64,000 bases of DNA from NCBI RefSeq assembly GCF_030718205.1, contig NZ_JAUZQF010000007.1, positions 124,001-188,000 of the forward strand, given 5' to 3'. Source of the stretch: Nonomuraea turcica. GTDB lineage: Bacteria; Actinomycetota; Actinomycetes; Streptosporangiales; Streptosporangiaceae. Of the stretch, positions 1 to 8,918 are shown in pieces. How positions within the stretch are numbered: the first letter of the stretch is position 1; each line of letters begins with the position of its first letter. The notes beneath the pieces are model-generated. The model was not told the DNA's origin. It saw only the letters and a list, made by a program, of their open reading frames with translations, and did not search any database. Both the position numbers and the translations under genes were made by a program.

Positions 1-330
1 CTGCGCCGCACCCGGCACGAGGGCGAGGCCAGGGGGCAGCTGCGGCACGCGGTCGAGGTGCTGGAGGGTCTCGGCGCGGAGCGGGAGGCGGAACGCGCCC
101 GGCTTCAACTGCGGGCGGCCGGGGGTGTGGCCCGGCGGCGCGGTGATCCCACCGCGCGACTGACGGTTCAGGAGTCGCAGGTCGCGCGGCTGGCCGCGGC
201 GGGGCTGAGTAACCGGGAGATCGGTGCGCGGCTCTCGGTGAGCCCGCGGACCGTCGGCTACCATCTGTACAAGATCTTTCCCAAGCTGGGGATCAGCAGC
301 CGCTCCCAGCTGCGCGACGCCGATCTGTAG
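1..330 (+). CDS. LuxR-family transcriptional regulator, C-terminal part
   Basis: The reading frame is open from the first base, so the gene starts upstream of the window; 109 residues are visible. The last 60 residues form a LuxR-type helix-turn-helix: LTVQESQVARLAAAGLSNREI, then VSPRTVGYHLYKIFPKLGI. The preceding segment is rich in Arg, Glu and Leu and looks like the helical end of a sensory or ATPase/TPR module, as in large LuxR (LAL/MalT-like) regulators. That subclass cannot be confirmed without the N-terminus. It probably binds DNA next to the following convergent oxidoreductase operon, but its target cannot be read from here. Confidence 0.85.
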   Translation: MRRTRHEGEARGQLRHAVEVLEGLGAEREAERARLQLRAAGGVARRRGDPTARLTVQESQVARLAAAGLSNREIGARLSVSPRTVGYHLYKIFPKLGISSRSQLRDADL

Positions 331-346
331 CCTGATCCCGCCCACC

Positions 347-2590
347 TCAGCTCACCAGCTTGTCCGGGGTGATGGGCAGCTCGCGGATCCGCTTGCCCGT
401 GGCGTGATAGACGGCGTTGGCAATGGCCGCGGCGACACCGACCGCGACCACCTCGCCCATCCCTTTGCTGCCGTGCGGGTGGGCGATCGTGTCGGGTTTA
501 TCCACGAAGAGCACGTCGATGTCGGGGACGTCTGCGTTAACCGGGATGTGGTAGTCGGTGAACGCGGGGCCGACGTACCGCCCGGAGACCGGGTCGGGCA
601 CCAGCTGCTCCATCAGCGCCCAGCCCATGCCGAACACGATGCCGCCCTGCGCCTGGTTCCGTGCCGCTTTGTGGTTGGTGACCCGGCCGATGTCGAAGAC
701 GCCGACGTGCCTGGTGACCCGGACGCGCGGCAGCCGGGGGTCGACGCGCACCTCGGTGAAGTGCGCGCCGAAGGTGGCCACCGCGTGCGACGTGCGCGGC
801 GTGTAGTTCCCCTTGCCCAGGACCGGTTTTCCGCCGTTGCGGGCCAGCAGGGCGCGGTAGGTCTCCCCGCGCCCTGGTTTCTCCCGATGGAACAGCCTGC
901 CGTCATCCGCCTCGATCTCGTCCTGCGGCAGCCCGTGCAGGGGCGATTCGGGGTCCGTGACGGCCATGCGTACGGCGGTCGTACGGGCCTGCTCCGCGGC
1001 GAGATGGACCGCGGAGCCGGTGTACCCCGTCGCCTTCGAGCCGCCGTTGCCCGGGGTCCTGGGCAGCCTCGTGTCACCCGCCCGGACATCGACCCGGCCG
1101 AGGGGCACGCCGGTGCCGGCCGCGGTGATCTGGGCGACCATGGTGAGGCTGCCGGTCCCGATCTCCTGGATGGCCGTACGTACCTCGGCCGTGCCGTCCG
1201 CCCGGATCTCCACCTCGGCCTGTGTCGCCAGGGGATCGGGGAGTTCGCCGCGGACGGCGGTGGCCATGCCGTAGCCGACCAGGTCGTCGCCGTCGCGGAG
1301 CGAGCCCGGCTTGGCCGGGCGGCGCGACCAGCCGAAGCGCTCGGCGCCCAGATCGTAGGCCTCCAGCAGGTTCTTGTCGCTGTACGGCCTGCGGGTGAGC
1401 GGGTCCTTTTCCAGGTGGTTGCGGCGACGCAGGTCCAGCGGGTCCATGCCGAGACGGTAGGCCAACTCGTCCATCGCGCACTCCAGGGCGAAGGAACCAG
1501 GCCCGTCGCCCGGCGCGCGGAGGTTGGCGGACGGGCTGATGTTCACCTTCGCGACCCGCGTGGTGACCGACAGGACGGGCGCCGCGTAGGTGGAGGCCGT
1601 CGAGACGACCGCGGGATCCGGCCGGTCGCCGCGCACCTCGGTCGCGTTGACGACGTCGTGGACGATCACCGCGAGCTTTCCACCGGCGTCGGCGCCGAGG
1701 CGGAGGCGCTGGATGATCGGCGGCTGATGACCCGTCGCGGTGAAGGCCTGCTTGCGCGTGAGAACGAGCTTGACCGGCCGCCGCACGGCTCGCGCGGCAG
1801 CGGCGGCGAGCAGGCTGTGGGCCCACGTGTCGGTCTTGTTGCCGAACGCCCCGCCGACGAGCGGGGACAGCACCCGTACGCGTTCGGGCGGCAGTCCGAA
1901 CACGGCCGCCACGATGTCCCGGTGTTGGTGCACCTTCTGACTGCAGTCGCGCAGTGTGAGCGCGTCGCCCTCCCAGGAGGCGACCACGGCACCCGGCTCC
2001 AGCGGGGCGTGGCTGTAGTGCGGCACGCGGTAGGTGGCGTCGACGCGCACCGCCGCGCCCTCCATCGCCGCCCCCGGGTCGGCGCCCTCGGGTAGCACCG
2101 CTCGCTGGGGGAACGGCGGCTGGATGAAGCGCCCGGTCGCGGTGTAGGCGTGAGGGAGCGCCTGGTCGAGGGTGGGCACCGGCCGGTGCCTCTCGTAGTC
2201 GACGGCCACAAGCGACGCCGCGTACTCGGCCTGCGCCAGTGTCTCGGCGACGACGACGGCAAGGTATTGCCCGTAGTAGGAGATCCGGTCATCGGCCAGC
2301 GGGAAACGGGCCTCCATGAATGTGGCGTCCTCGGGAGTGCCCCGCCACGGCATCCGGTCACGGTGGGTGAGTACGGCGAGCACACCGGGCGCGGTCGCCG
2401 CTCGCGCGGTGTCGATGCGGCGCACCCGGCCCGCGGAGACGGTGGAGGCGACGAGGACGGCGTGGGTCATGCGGGGCAGCCGGGCGTCGGCGGTATACAG
2501 GGCCGCACCGGTGACCTTGTCATGTGCCTCCACCCGGTCCACGGGCGCGCCGATCCCCGACTTCGGCACCTCGGTCGTCCTGGATGTCAT
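347..2590 (-). CDS. Xanthine dehydrogenase-family aldehyde oxidoreductase, molybdopterin-binding subunit
   Basis: Large catalytic subunit (747 aa) of a molybdenum hydroxylase that oxidises aldehydes or N-heterocycles using water. The family loop GGAFGNK is at about residues 246-252. The catalytic Glu lies in GMGE near residues 710-713 and is followed by the usual C-terminal helix. Length fits the family (about 730-770 aa). It is the last gene of a minus-strand operon (2Fe-2S, FAD, Mo subunits), and its ATG overlaps the FAD gene stop by 4 bp (2587-2590), which suggests translational coupling. Subunit order and separate polypeptides match PaoABC (YagTSR) of Escherichia coli. The substrate cannot be assigned from sequence. 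Confidence 0.93.
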   Translation of the reverse strand: MTSRTTEVPKSGIGAPVDRVEAHDKVTGAALYTADARLPRMTHAVLVASTVSAGRVRRIDTARAATAPGVLAVLTHRDRMPWRGTPEDATFMEARFPLADDRISYYGQYLAVVVAETLAQAEYAASLVAVDYERHRPVPTLDQALPHAYTATGRFIQPPFPQRAVLPEGADPGAAMEGAAVRVDATYRVPHYSHAPLEPGAVVASWEGDALTLRDCSQKVHQHRDIVAAVFGLPPERVRVLSPLVGGAFGNKTDTWAHSLLAAAAARAVRRPVKLVLTRKQAFTATGHQPPIIQRLRLGADAGGKLAVIVHDVVNATEVRGDRPDPAVVSTASTYAAPVLSVTTRVAKVNISPSANLRAPGDGPGSFALECAMDELAYRLGMDPLDLRRRNHLEKDPLTRRPYSDKNLLEAYDLGAERFGWSRRPAKPGSLRDGDDLVGYGMATAVRGELPDPLATQAEVEIRADGTAEVRTAIQEIGTGSLTMVAQITAAGTGVPLGRVDVRAGDTRLPRTPGNGGSKATGYTGSAVHLAAEQARTTAVRMAVTDPESPLHGLPQDEIEADDGRLFHREKPGRGETYRALLARNGGKPVLGKGNYTPRTSHAVATFGAHFTEVRVDPRLPRVRVTRHVGVFDIGRVTNHKAARNQAQGGIVFGMGWALMEQLVPDPVSGRYVGPAFTDYHIPVNADVPDIDVLFVDKPDTIAHPHGSKGMGEVVAVGVAAAIANAVYHATGKRIRELPITPDKLVS

Positions 2591-3567
2591 CGGTCACCTT
2601 TCAGCTCGGTGAGGGCTCGCCGTACGACTTCCTGGGCGAGGTTCACCTTGTACGTGTTGTCGGGTCGTGGCGCGGCGCCGTCGGTCGCCGCCTTCGCGGC
2701 GGCGTCGATGGCGTCCTTGTCGAACGGCCGGCCGTACAGCGCCCGCTCGGCGGCCCGCGCCCGCCACGGCTTGGGCGCCACGCCGCCGAGCGCGATCCTG
2801 GACGAGCGGATCCTGCCGCCGCGCAGTTCCACGGCGACGGCGGCGGCGGTAAGAGCGAAGGCGTACGAGGCACGGTCCCGGAATTTGACGTAGTGGGAAC
2901 GCTCGGAGAAGGCCCGCGGCGGTAGCTCGACGGCGAGGACGAGCTCATCGCGGCGCAGTGTGACCTCCTCGGCGGGGGTATCGCCGGGCAGCCGGTGCAG
3001 CGCGTCGATGGGAATGCGGCGCTCCCCGCCGGGCCCGCGTACCAGGATCTCGGCGTCGAGTGCCTGCAGGGCGACGGCGCAGTCGGAGGGATGTACGGCG
3101 ACGCACGCTCGGCTCGTGCCCAGGATCGCCTGCCGGCTGCTGTCGCCGTCCAGCGCGGCACAGCCGGAACCGGGGTCGCGGCGGTTGCAGGCGAACTCGG
3201 GCACCCGGTAGTAGGGGCAGCGCACCCGCTGCAGAAGGTTGCCGCCGAAGGTCGCGCGGTTGCGGATCTGCGGGGACGCGCCGGACCGCAACGCCTCGGT
3301 GAGGACCGGGAAATCCCGCTCGATCCGCTTGTCGGAGACGGCGTTGCGGCACAGGGCGCCGATGCGGAGCCCTCCGTCCGGTCGTTCGGAGACCTCGGCG
3401 AGATCGAGCCCGTTGATGTCGATCAGGTGGCTCGGCCGGCGGATCCCGTCGCGCATCAAGGTCGTCAGGTCGGTGCCGCCGGCGATGACGGTGGCCGTGG
3501 GATTGCCGGCGAGCACCCGGATCGCCTCGTCGAGGCTGCGGGGCCGTACGTACTGGAAGGGGTCCAT
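2587..3567 (-). CDS. FAD-binding subunit of aldehyde oxidoreductase with extra Cys cluster
   Basis: 326-residue FAD subunit that passes electrons between the 2Fe-2S and Mo subunits. The ATG at 3567 gives the normal family start MDPFQYVRP; the frame is also open further upstream, but that part overlaps the Fe-S gene and is not family-like. The FAD signature AGGTDLTTLM lies near residue 40. A central insertion carries several Cys (in CPYYRVPEFAC, then GSGCAA, RACVAV and SDCAV). In PaoB/YagS such cysteines ligate a [4Fe-4S] cluster, so this enzyme probably holds one too. Gene order and the 4-bp overlap with the Mo subunit show a single operon. Confidence 0.92.
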   Translation of the reverse strand: MDPFQYVRPRSLDEAIRVLAGNPTATVIAGGTDLTTLMRDGIRRPSHLIDINGLDLAEVSERPDGGLRIGALCRNAVSDKRIERDFPVLTEALRSGASPQIRNRATFGGNLLQRVRCPYYRVPEFACNRRDPGSGCAALDGDSSRQAILGTSRACVAVHPSDCAVALQALDAEILVRGPGGERRIPIDALHRLPGDTPAEEVTLRRDELVLAVELPPRAFSERSHYVKFRDRASYAFALTAAAVAVELRGGRIRSSRIALGGVAPKPWRARAAERALYGRPFDKDAIDAAAKAATDGAAPRPDNTYKVNLAQEVVRRALTELKGDR

Positions 3568-3569
3568 GC

Positions 3570-4160
3570 CTATCTTTCCTTCGCCATCTCGGTGGAGGCG
3601 GACTGGATGGCGTCCCGGATGTTGCAATAGGCCGCGCACCTGCAGAGGTTGCCGCTCATCCCCTCCGGGATGCGGTCCTTCGCGATGCCGGGCTCCTCGG
3701 CGAGCAGTCCGACGGCGGAGACGATCTGTCCGGAGGTGCAGAAGCCGCACTGGAACGCGTCGTGGTCGATGAACGCCTGCTGTACGGGGTGCAGGCTGTC
3801 GCCGTCGGCGATCCCCTCGATGGTGGTGATCTCCTGCGCCTCGTGCATCACCGCGAAGGTCAGGCACGACAGCACCCGCCGCCCGTCCAGTAACACCGTG
3901 CAGGCCCCGCATGCGCCCTGGTTGCAGCCCTTCTTCGGGCCCGTGGTGCCCGCTTCGTCGCGCAGGGCGTCGAGCAGGCTCGTGCGCGGGTCGATGGCCG
4001 CCGCCACGTGCCGTCCGTTGACGGTAAGAGAGATCGGGCGCGGCGGGGCGGAACTCACCGTGGCGGCGGGCAGGTGGCCGAGGGTCAGGGCGGCTCCGAC
4101 GGCTGCACTCCCGCGCAACACGGTGCGCCTGGTGGGGTTCTGGGACGACTCATCCGACAT
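3570..4160 (-). CDS. 2Fe-2S subunit of aldehyde oxidoreductase, Tat-exported
   Basis: 196-residue small subunit. The N-terminus has a twin-arginine signal (RRTVLRGSAA) followed by a hydrophobic stretch, so the assembled enzyme probably works outside the membrane, as PaoABC does in the periplasm. The ferredoxin-type cluster motif is CNQGACGACTVL plus a later Cys in VLSC. The C-terminal cluster is CGFCTSGQ with CRCAAYC. The start at 4160 is chosen because AGGAG lies 5-9 nt upstream and the Tat motif then sits near residue 12; an upstream ATG at 4214 lacks such support. It is the first gene of the operon, 2 bp from the FAD gene. Confidence 0.92.
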   Translation of the reverse strand: MSDESSQNPTRRTVLRGSAAVGAALTLGHLPAATVSSAPPRPISLTVNGRHVAAAIDPRTSLLDALRDEAGTTGPKKGCNQGACGACTVLLDGRRVLSCLTFAVMHEAQEITTIEGIADGDSLHPVQQAFIDHDAFQCGFCTSGQIVSAVGLLAEEPGIAKDRIPEGMSGNLCRCAAYCNIRDAIQSASTEMAKER

Positions 4161-4287
4161 GCGTGCTCCTTTCGGGACACGCTCAGCCTCTCCGGCTCCC
4201 CCGAAGCCCTGCATCTGTCACTCTGACTGGTCGCCGACCGCGGCCCATCCGCGTGCGGGCCGGCGGTGACCCGCCGTCCGGCCATGG

Positions 4288-5178
4288 TCAGCTACGGCCG
4301 GCCAGCCGGCGGACGACCGATCCGAAGGCGGCCACGGGCTGATCGGTCCGGTCGTGCGGCCAGCACATCGCGATGCGTAGCGGCGGGATGTCGTGGACGG
4401 GCCGCCAGGCCAGGTCAGGTCGGCCGTAGTGCCGGCTCATCGACTCGGGACCGATGCAGACGGCCGACCCGGATGCGACGTGTTCGAGCATCTCCTCGAC
4501 GTTGTCGTTCTCCGGACCCCAGATCGGCGCGCGTCCATCCGGGCGGGGGTTCACCGCCCACCAGTCGACCCAGTGCCTCGGGGCCCGGCGGGTCCACACC
4601 AACGGCTCATCGGATAGGTCGAGGATCGAGATCGTCTCGCGCTCGGCCAGTCGGTGCCCGGCGGCGATGCCGACCATGCGCCCCTCGACGGCGACGATCT
4701 CGGTGTGCAGTCCGGTCGTGTCGGCTGGGAGCCACGCAAAAGCGACGTCGACGAGCCCCTCATGCAGCGCAGCGACCTCACCGCCCCACTCGAAGCGTTT
4801 CGGCTCGACGGAGAAGCCGGGGTGCAGCCGCCGGAATTCGGCGTAGGCCTGGGTGGCCAGCGAACCGGCCCCTGAGGCCTCGAAGCCGACCCGCAGAATG
4901 CGTGCTGTGGCGGCGGCGACAAGCCGTGCCGTGCGCTCGGCGGCCCGCCAGTCGGCGATCAGTTGCCGGGCGAGGGGGAGGAATGCCTCTCCTGCGGTCG
5001 TGAGCGACACCTGCCGGCTGGTCCGCTCGAAGAGCGGCGTGCGAAGGTCTTCTTCCAGGCGGCGGATTCCGCGGCTGAGGACCGGCTGGGAGACGAAGAG
5101 CCGTTCGGCGGCTCGCGTGAAGTTGAGCTGTTCGGCCAGCTCGATGAAGTAGCGCAGGGCACGCGTGTCCACATCCAT
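4288..5178 (-). CDS. LysR-family transcriptional regulator
   Basis: 296-residue LysR regulator. The N-terminal winged helix begins MDVDTRALRYFIELAEQLNF and includes FVSQPVLSRGIRRLEEDL; a substrate-binding domain of two Rossmann-like lobes follows. The start at 5178 has GGAGG about 7 nt upstream and matches the family N-terminus; an alternative start at 5199 adds seven residues. It lies downstream of the oxidoreductase operon on the same strand and is divergent from the broken dehydrogenase gene at 5409. LysR regulators often control a divergent neighbour, so that gene is the likeliest original target, but this is inference. Confidence 0.9.
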   Translation of the reverse strand: MDVDTRALRYFIELAEQLNFTRAAERLFVSQPVLSRGIRRLEEDLRTPLFERTSRQVSLTTAGEAFLPLARQLIADWRAAERTARLVAAATARILRVGFEASGAGSLATQAYAEFRRLHPGFSVEPKRFEWGGEVAALHEGLVDVAFAWLPADTTGLHTEIVAVEGRMVGIAAGHRLAERETISILDLSDEPLVWTRRAPRHWVDWWAVNPRPDGRAPIWGPENDNVEEMLEHVASGSAVCIGPESMSRHYGRPDLAWRPVHDIPPLRIAMCWPHDRTDQPVAAFGSVVRRLAGRS

Positions 5179-5408
5179 GCGACTGCCTCCCGCGCCCATC
5201 CCAAGGGCGATCTATGCGTTCACCGTATAGAAAGAGGTCTTGGACGTGACCCGGGAGAAGGAGGTTTTCTAGATCTCGCGGGATCACGAGGCCAGGCGGC
5301 CGCCGCGCCGGCGTTCCGGTGAATCGGGCCCCGGTTACTCTCGGGGGCGCCTGCCACGTGCACGAACTCCCTTCTCGATCCCGCTGCCACCCATCCTGGA
5401 GGACGACC

Positions 5409-6328
5409 ATGTCACTCGATCCACGTGCCGAACGCCGCCGCCCGTCGCTCTCCTCACCGCGGCGCGACGTCCTGATGGCGGGGGCCGCCGGCCTCATGGC
5501 CGCCGCCCTTCCGGGCGGGGAAGCCGCCGCGCACACGGCGCCGTCCGGAGCCGGGCGCCACGGCGGCACCGGCGGGTTCGCAGGGAAGACCGTGCTCATC
5601 ACCGGTGCGACTTCGGGCATCGGCAAGGCCACCGCCTACGCCTTCGCCTAGGAGGGCGCACGGGTGATGTTCTGTGGCCGGCGTACCGAGTTGGGACGGA
5701 GCAACGAGCGCGAGATCCGCGACTCCGGCGGAGAGGCGAGCTTCCGCCGGGCCGACGTACGCGAGGAATCCGACGTCGCAGCGCTGGTCACAGAGTGCGT
5801 GCGCCACTATGGCCGGATCGACATCGCCGTCAGCAACGCGGGCATCGAAACGCCCAGGCCCTCACCGTTGCACCAGCAGTCGGTACGCGACTTCGACGCA
5901 GTCTGGCGCACCAACGCCCGGGGCGTCTTCTTGTCCATGAAGTACGAGCTGCCGCGGATGCTGAGCCAGCGTCGCGGCGTCATCATCAACACGGCCTCGA
6001 TCTCCGCCGAAGCCGGGTTCGCCACCATGCCCCGTATAACGCCAGCAAGCACGCCGTCGCCTCGCTCACCAAGGTCGCCGCATTGGAATACGCGGACAAG
6101 GGCATCCGCGTCAACGCTCTGGCGCCGGGAGCGGTGGACACCCCGATGCTGCGGCGCGCCGCCGAGGCGTTCGGGACCACCTATGCGGAAATCGCGCAGG
6201 GCTACCCGATCAAACGGATCGTTCATCCCGACGAGATCGCCCGCGTGATCATGTTCCTTGCCTCGGACGAGGCGTCCGCGGTGGTCGGAACAGACGTCGA
6301 CGCCTCGGGCGGCTACCTGACCGGCTGA
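5409..6328 (+). pseudogene. Short-chain dehydrogenase with Tat signal, broken by a stop codon and a frameshift
   Basis: Starts at ATG 5409 with GGAGG just upstream. The product would carry a Tat signal (SPRRDVLMAGAAG), the NAD(P) motif TGATSGIG, and YNASK with the family Tyr/Lys pair. Two lesions are visible. An in-frame TAG at 5649-5651 falls where the intact neighbour (9786-10700) has Arg. A single-base deletion near 6030-6037 moves the frame between GFATM and YNASKHAVASL. After correction it aligns end to end with the intact copy, including the shared C-terminus DASGGYLTG. The protein-level conservation outside the lesions suggests recent inactivation. Sequencing error is possible but needs two independent events. 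Confidence 0.85.
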
Positions 6329-6363
6329 CCGGCGATCGGATCGCACTCGGTGAGACGTCCGAC

Positions 6364-6515
6364 CTACTGCGAAGCAGGGCGGAACAGGTCGCGCGCCAGC
6401 CGTACAAGATTGTCGACCAGAGGCGAGGTGTCCCCGATGCACCAGGCGAGGCTGGCCCGCTGAACATGGACGGCCTCGAGCGTGTCGCCGAACCCGAGGA
6501 GATCGCCGGGGCCGG
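6364..6515 (-). pseudogene. C-terminal remnant, possibly of a LysR effector domain
   Basis: On the minus strand an open frame ending with TAG at 6364-6366 encodes about 50 residues, ending PLVDNLVRLARDLFRPASQ. The layout (a short strand, an AWCIGD-like segment, then an amphipathic C-terminal helix) resembles the end of LysR regulators such as the one at 4288-5178. No start or DNA-binding domain is attached, because the frame runs into the end of the NHL-repeat gene at 6516. This is recognition by eye only and may be wrong. Confidence 0.3.
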
Positions 6516-7355
6516 TCAAGCGGGCACCTGGTAGAGGGCACCGTCGTCCCAGGTCGCCGTGTAGACGGCGCCGGCGGCGTTCACACCGAGCGCGACGGGC
6601 GAGCCGAGGCCGGACATGACCGCGACGGCGCTTCCGTCCGGCTCCACCCGTTTGATGGCGCCCGCCGCCCGGTCCGTGGCGAACAGGCGGCCGTCCCGAC
6701 CGATGACCAGGCCGACGCCGAGCCCGTCGAAGTCATCGGAGTGCGTGGACACCCGGCCATCGCGGCCGATGCGTGACAGGATCCCGCCGTCGTAGTTGGC
6801 CACGAAGATCGTGCCCTGGGCGTCCTCGGCCACGCCGACAGGCGTGCTGAGCCCACCGGTCACTCTGCTGACCGTGCCGTCGGGGGCGACCCGCATGATC
6901 TCGTCGCTGGCCCGGTTGCAGACCAGCAGGTTGCCGCGCGAATCGAAGCTGATGCCCGCCGGGGTGTGAAACCCCGTCGCGAACTCCTGCCGCCGCCCTG
7001 CTGGGCTGATCCGGTAGACGGTGTCGCCGGAGTAGCTGGCGACGTAAAGGTTGCCCTCGGTGTCCAAGGCCAGCCCGGCGGGCGAGGACACCTCCGCGAA
7101 CGTCGAGCGCGCGCCGTCCGGGGTGACGCGTTCGACCGTCCCGCCCGACCAGTTGGAGACGTACAGCGTCCCATCCGGAGCGAACGCCAGGCCGGTCGGC
7201 GCTGAGAAGCCGGTGTGGATCGCCACGGGTGCGGCGCCAGCGGACGACGAACCGGGCGACGGGGCGCCCGTACGGGGCGTCCGGCTCGTCTCGCCCGTAC
7301 ACCCGACCGTCGCCGCCAGCAGAATCACGCCCAGGAGACGCCGTACGAAGTTCAC
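6516..7355 (-). CDS. NHL/SMP-30-like beta-propeller lipoprotein
   Basis: About 279 residues from a GTG at 7355. The N-terminus (VRRLLGVILLAATVGC) is a lipoprotein signal with a Cys near residue 17, then a Ser/Pro/Gly linker. The rest is a repeated blade unit, for example PTGLAFAPDGTLYVSN, PAGLALDTEGNLYVAS and PAGISFDSRGNLLVCN, typical of NHL/SMP-30-type six-bladed propellers. It is probably anchored outside the membrane and binds a ligand or acts as a lactonase; no catalytic metal site could be confirmed. A longer reading starts at GTG 7466, overlapping the MerR gene stop, but would bury the signal peptide, so the shorter start is preferred. Confidence 0.8.
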   Translation of the reverse strand: MNFVRRLLGVILLAATVGCTGETSRTPRTGAPSPGSSSAGAAPVAIHTGFSAPTGLAFAPDGTLYVSNWSGGTVERVTPDGARSTFAEVSSPAGLALDTEGNLYVASYSGDTVYRISPAGRRQEFATGFHTPAGISFDSRGNLLVCNRASDEIMRVAPDGTVSRVTGGLSTPVGVAEDAQGTIFVANYDGGILSRIGRDGRVSTHSDDFDGLGVGLVIGRDGRLFATDRAAGAIKRVEPDGSAVAVMSGLGSPVALGVNAAGAVYTATWDDGALYQVPA

Positions 7356-7462
7356 CCGCGCGCCGCCGGATCCGCAGAGCAGGCGCTTGGCACACGTGCT
7401 TCCCCTCCCACCAGGCCAGCCCAGGGATCGAAGGTGTTGGTGGTGCCGATCCGTTGCCGCGG

Positions 7463-7861
7463 TCACTTCTCCCCCAGGAGGGCTCGGTAGTGGGCGATCT
7501 TCTTGTCCAGTGCGCGCATACTCGATCGCAAGCTCCGCAGGCGCTGGTCAACGACCTTGCGATGGTCGCTCAGCAGTTCCAGCCTGGCGGCGATGCTCTC
7601 GTCGCCGGCCCGGCGCAGTTCGGCGAACAGCTTCATGTCGGCGATCGACATGCCCGTGTCGCGCAGGCGCATCAGGAAGGCGAGCCACTCCATGTCGGCC
7701 GTCGCGTACCGGCGCACGCCGACTCGGCTGCGGCGGACGGGTTGGATGAGTCCGGCCTTCTCGTAGTAGCGCAGGGTGTCCGCGGACAGGCCGGTCCTGC
7801 GCGATACCTCGGTGATCGACAAAGTCTCCGCGTCATCGTTCGGCTGTGGCGATGCTGGCAT
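7463..7861 (-). CDS. MerR-family transcriptional regulator
   Basis: 132 residues. The N-terminal MerR helix-turn-helix reads LSITEVSRRTGLSADTLRYYEKAGL, with the wing GVRRYATADMEWLAFLMRLRDTGMS. A C-terminal coiled-coil dimerisation helix runs through LLSDHRKVVDQRLRSLRSS. No Cys cluster for metal sensing is present, so it belongs to the small-ligand or redox-insensitive subgroup. Its stop overlaps the longer possible start of the lipoprotein gene, so the two may be co-transcribed. MerR regulators of this short type often sit next to oxidoreductase genes, which fits the surroundings. Confidence 0.9.
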   Translation of the reverse strand: MPASPQPNDDAETLSITEVSRRTGLSADTLRYYEKAGLIQPVRRSRVGVRRYATADMEWLAFLMRLRDTGMSIADMKLFAELRRAGDESIAARLELLSDHRKVVDQRLRSLRSSMRALDKKIAHYRALLGEK

Positions 7862-8026
7862 GGGAACACGCTAGGAGTTGGAGCGCACTCCACCGCAAGC
7901 CCGCCCTCTACCAGGGCAAACGCGCACTGCAGAATCCGGAGTCTGGCACAGATTCCGTGATCTCCAGATGGACTCGGCCCGGAACCTGTTGATCACGTTG
8001 CGTGATCGTCTCAGAGCTTTGGAAGT

Positions 8027-8182
8027 CTTCTCCCTCACCTGGCCGGTTTCTGAATCGAGCGAATCTTCCGCACCGGTAAGTCGGTACGGATCCAGGCCAG
8101 AACGGGCACGTCGCAGGCAGCGTGTCCGGCGTGCGGCGGGGTGTCGGAGAGGTTCCACAGCCGATACGAGCGGCAGCCGTAG
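8027..8182 (+). mobile_element. ISL3-family transposase, N-terminal remnant
   Basis: Reading from about 8027 gives LLPHLAGF, a TGA, then IERIFRTGKSVRIQARTGT, SQAACPACGGVSERFHSRYERQ and a TAG at about 8180. This order (hydrophobic start, VRI.ART segment, CPxCG zinc motif, HSRYER) is the N-terminal signature of ISL3 transposases. It has an internal stop and no catalytic DDE region, so it is a dead fragment of about 50 codons. I could not identify flanking inverted repeats. It lies just left of the duplicated acyl-CoA dehydrogenase tail. Confidence 0.6.
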
Positions 8183-8227
8183 GAATCTGGATGGGAGATC
8201 GGCTCGACCTTCGGTCATCCCACATCT

Positions 8228-8312
8228 TCAACGAACCTGCAGGCCAGTGACGGCGCGGCCGATGATCAACCGCTGGATCTCCGACGTCCCCTCGAAAATG
8301 GTGTAGGTCTTG
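8228..8312 (-). pseudogene. Duplicated 3' end of acyl-CoA dehydrogenase gene (possible attachment-site copy)
   Basis: On the minus strand it encodes TYTIFEGTSEIQRLIIGRAV and then TGLQVR plus stop, the same C-terminus as the intact acyl-CoA dehydrogenase at 21990-23198. By eye about 77 of 85 bases match, and most differences are at third codon positions. Homology begins exactly at the stop codon and ends near 8312. The copy has the same orientation as the intact gene, so the two form direct repeats about 13.7 kb apart. It is either the displaced 3' end left by an element inserted into the gene, or the stump of a second such gene. Confidence 0.75.
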
Positions 8313-8410
8313 GGGGATCCCTCCCGCCACCAGCACTAACAGCGCCATCAAGCCGCTGACCTGGTATTTTGCACGACGTCGTTCTGCAGCGTCACGCGCT
8401 TCCTTTCATC

Positions 8411-8435
8411 CTCTGACGGAACAGCGACGGAACAG
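8411..8435 (+). repeat. 25-bp direct repeat, left copy
   Basis: Twenty-five bases identical to 21920-21944, in the same orientation. The unit contains a tandem pair of CGACGGAACAG-like 11-mers (first copy TGACGGAACAG). It lies about 100 bp inside the left acyl-CoA dehydrogenase tail copy. Its partner lies about 45 bp inside the right one. That arrangement is what arm-type recombinase sites at the ends of an element would show, but no recombinase is visible. Confidence 0.8.
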
Positions 8436-8918
8436 ACTGGCGTCGGCGGTGAGGAACTCCGCCACGTAGGAGTGCTGGGCCGCGTCGATGCCCGCGATGC
8501 GCCAGGTGAGGCCGGTGAGCTTGACCGAGGTGACGGTCAGCGGAGGCCGCGAGGGAGGCCCTCACGAAACACGGAGAGCTGGAGGAGCGAGCGCGTACTG
8601 ACAAGACACAGGCGAGTACCGACGAATCTCAGGCCCAGACCCAGCTCGACATTCTCGATCAACGCCGCAGGGACGGCGTCGCCCGCGGTCACCTGCCCAG
8701 CCACACCCTCCCACTCCAAAGCCACTTCGAGGAGGCTGCTCTCTGACTGGCGATCTCCGATTGGTGCCGTCACAGCTCCGCGAGAGGCACCAGCGGCGCG
8801 TACTCGGCCTCTCTCGTGCTGAGGAGTCCTCAAGGATGCGTTGATGCAGCCGCTGCAATTCGCCTCCTGGCTCTATGCCCAATTCCCTCCGATGCCCGAG
8901 ACGTTCCCTATCGGGATC
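8436..8918. other. Gap with no assignable gene
   Basis: No gene can be named here. On the minus strand, 8537-8833 is open for 98 codons, with a segment VELGLGLRFVGTRLCLVSTR that has protein-like composition. A second minus frame nearer 8436-8530 reads VTSVKLTGLTWRIAGIDAAQ and runs into the 25-bp repeat. The two could be parts of one broken gene. I recognise no family and give no function. Confidence 0.4.
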
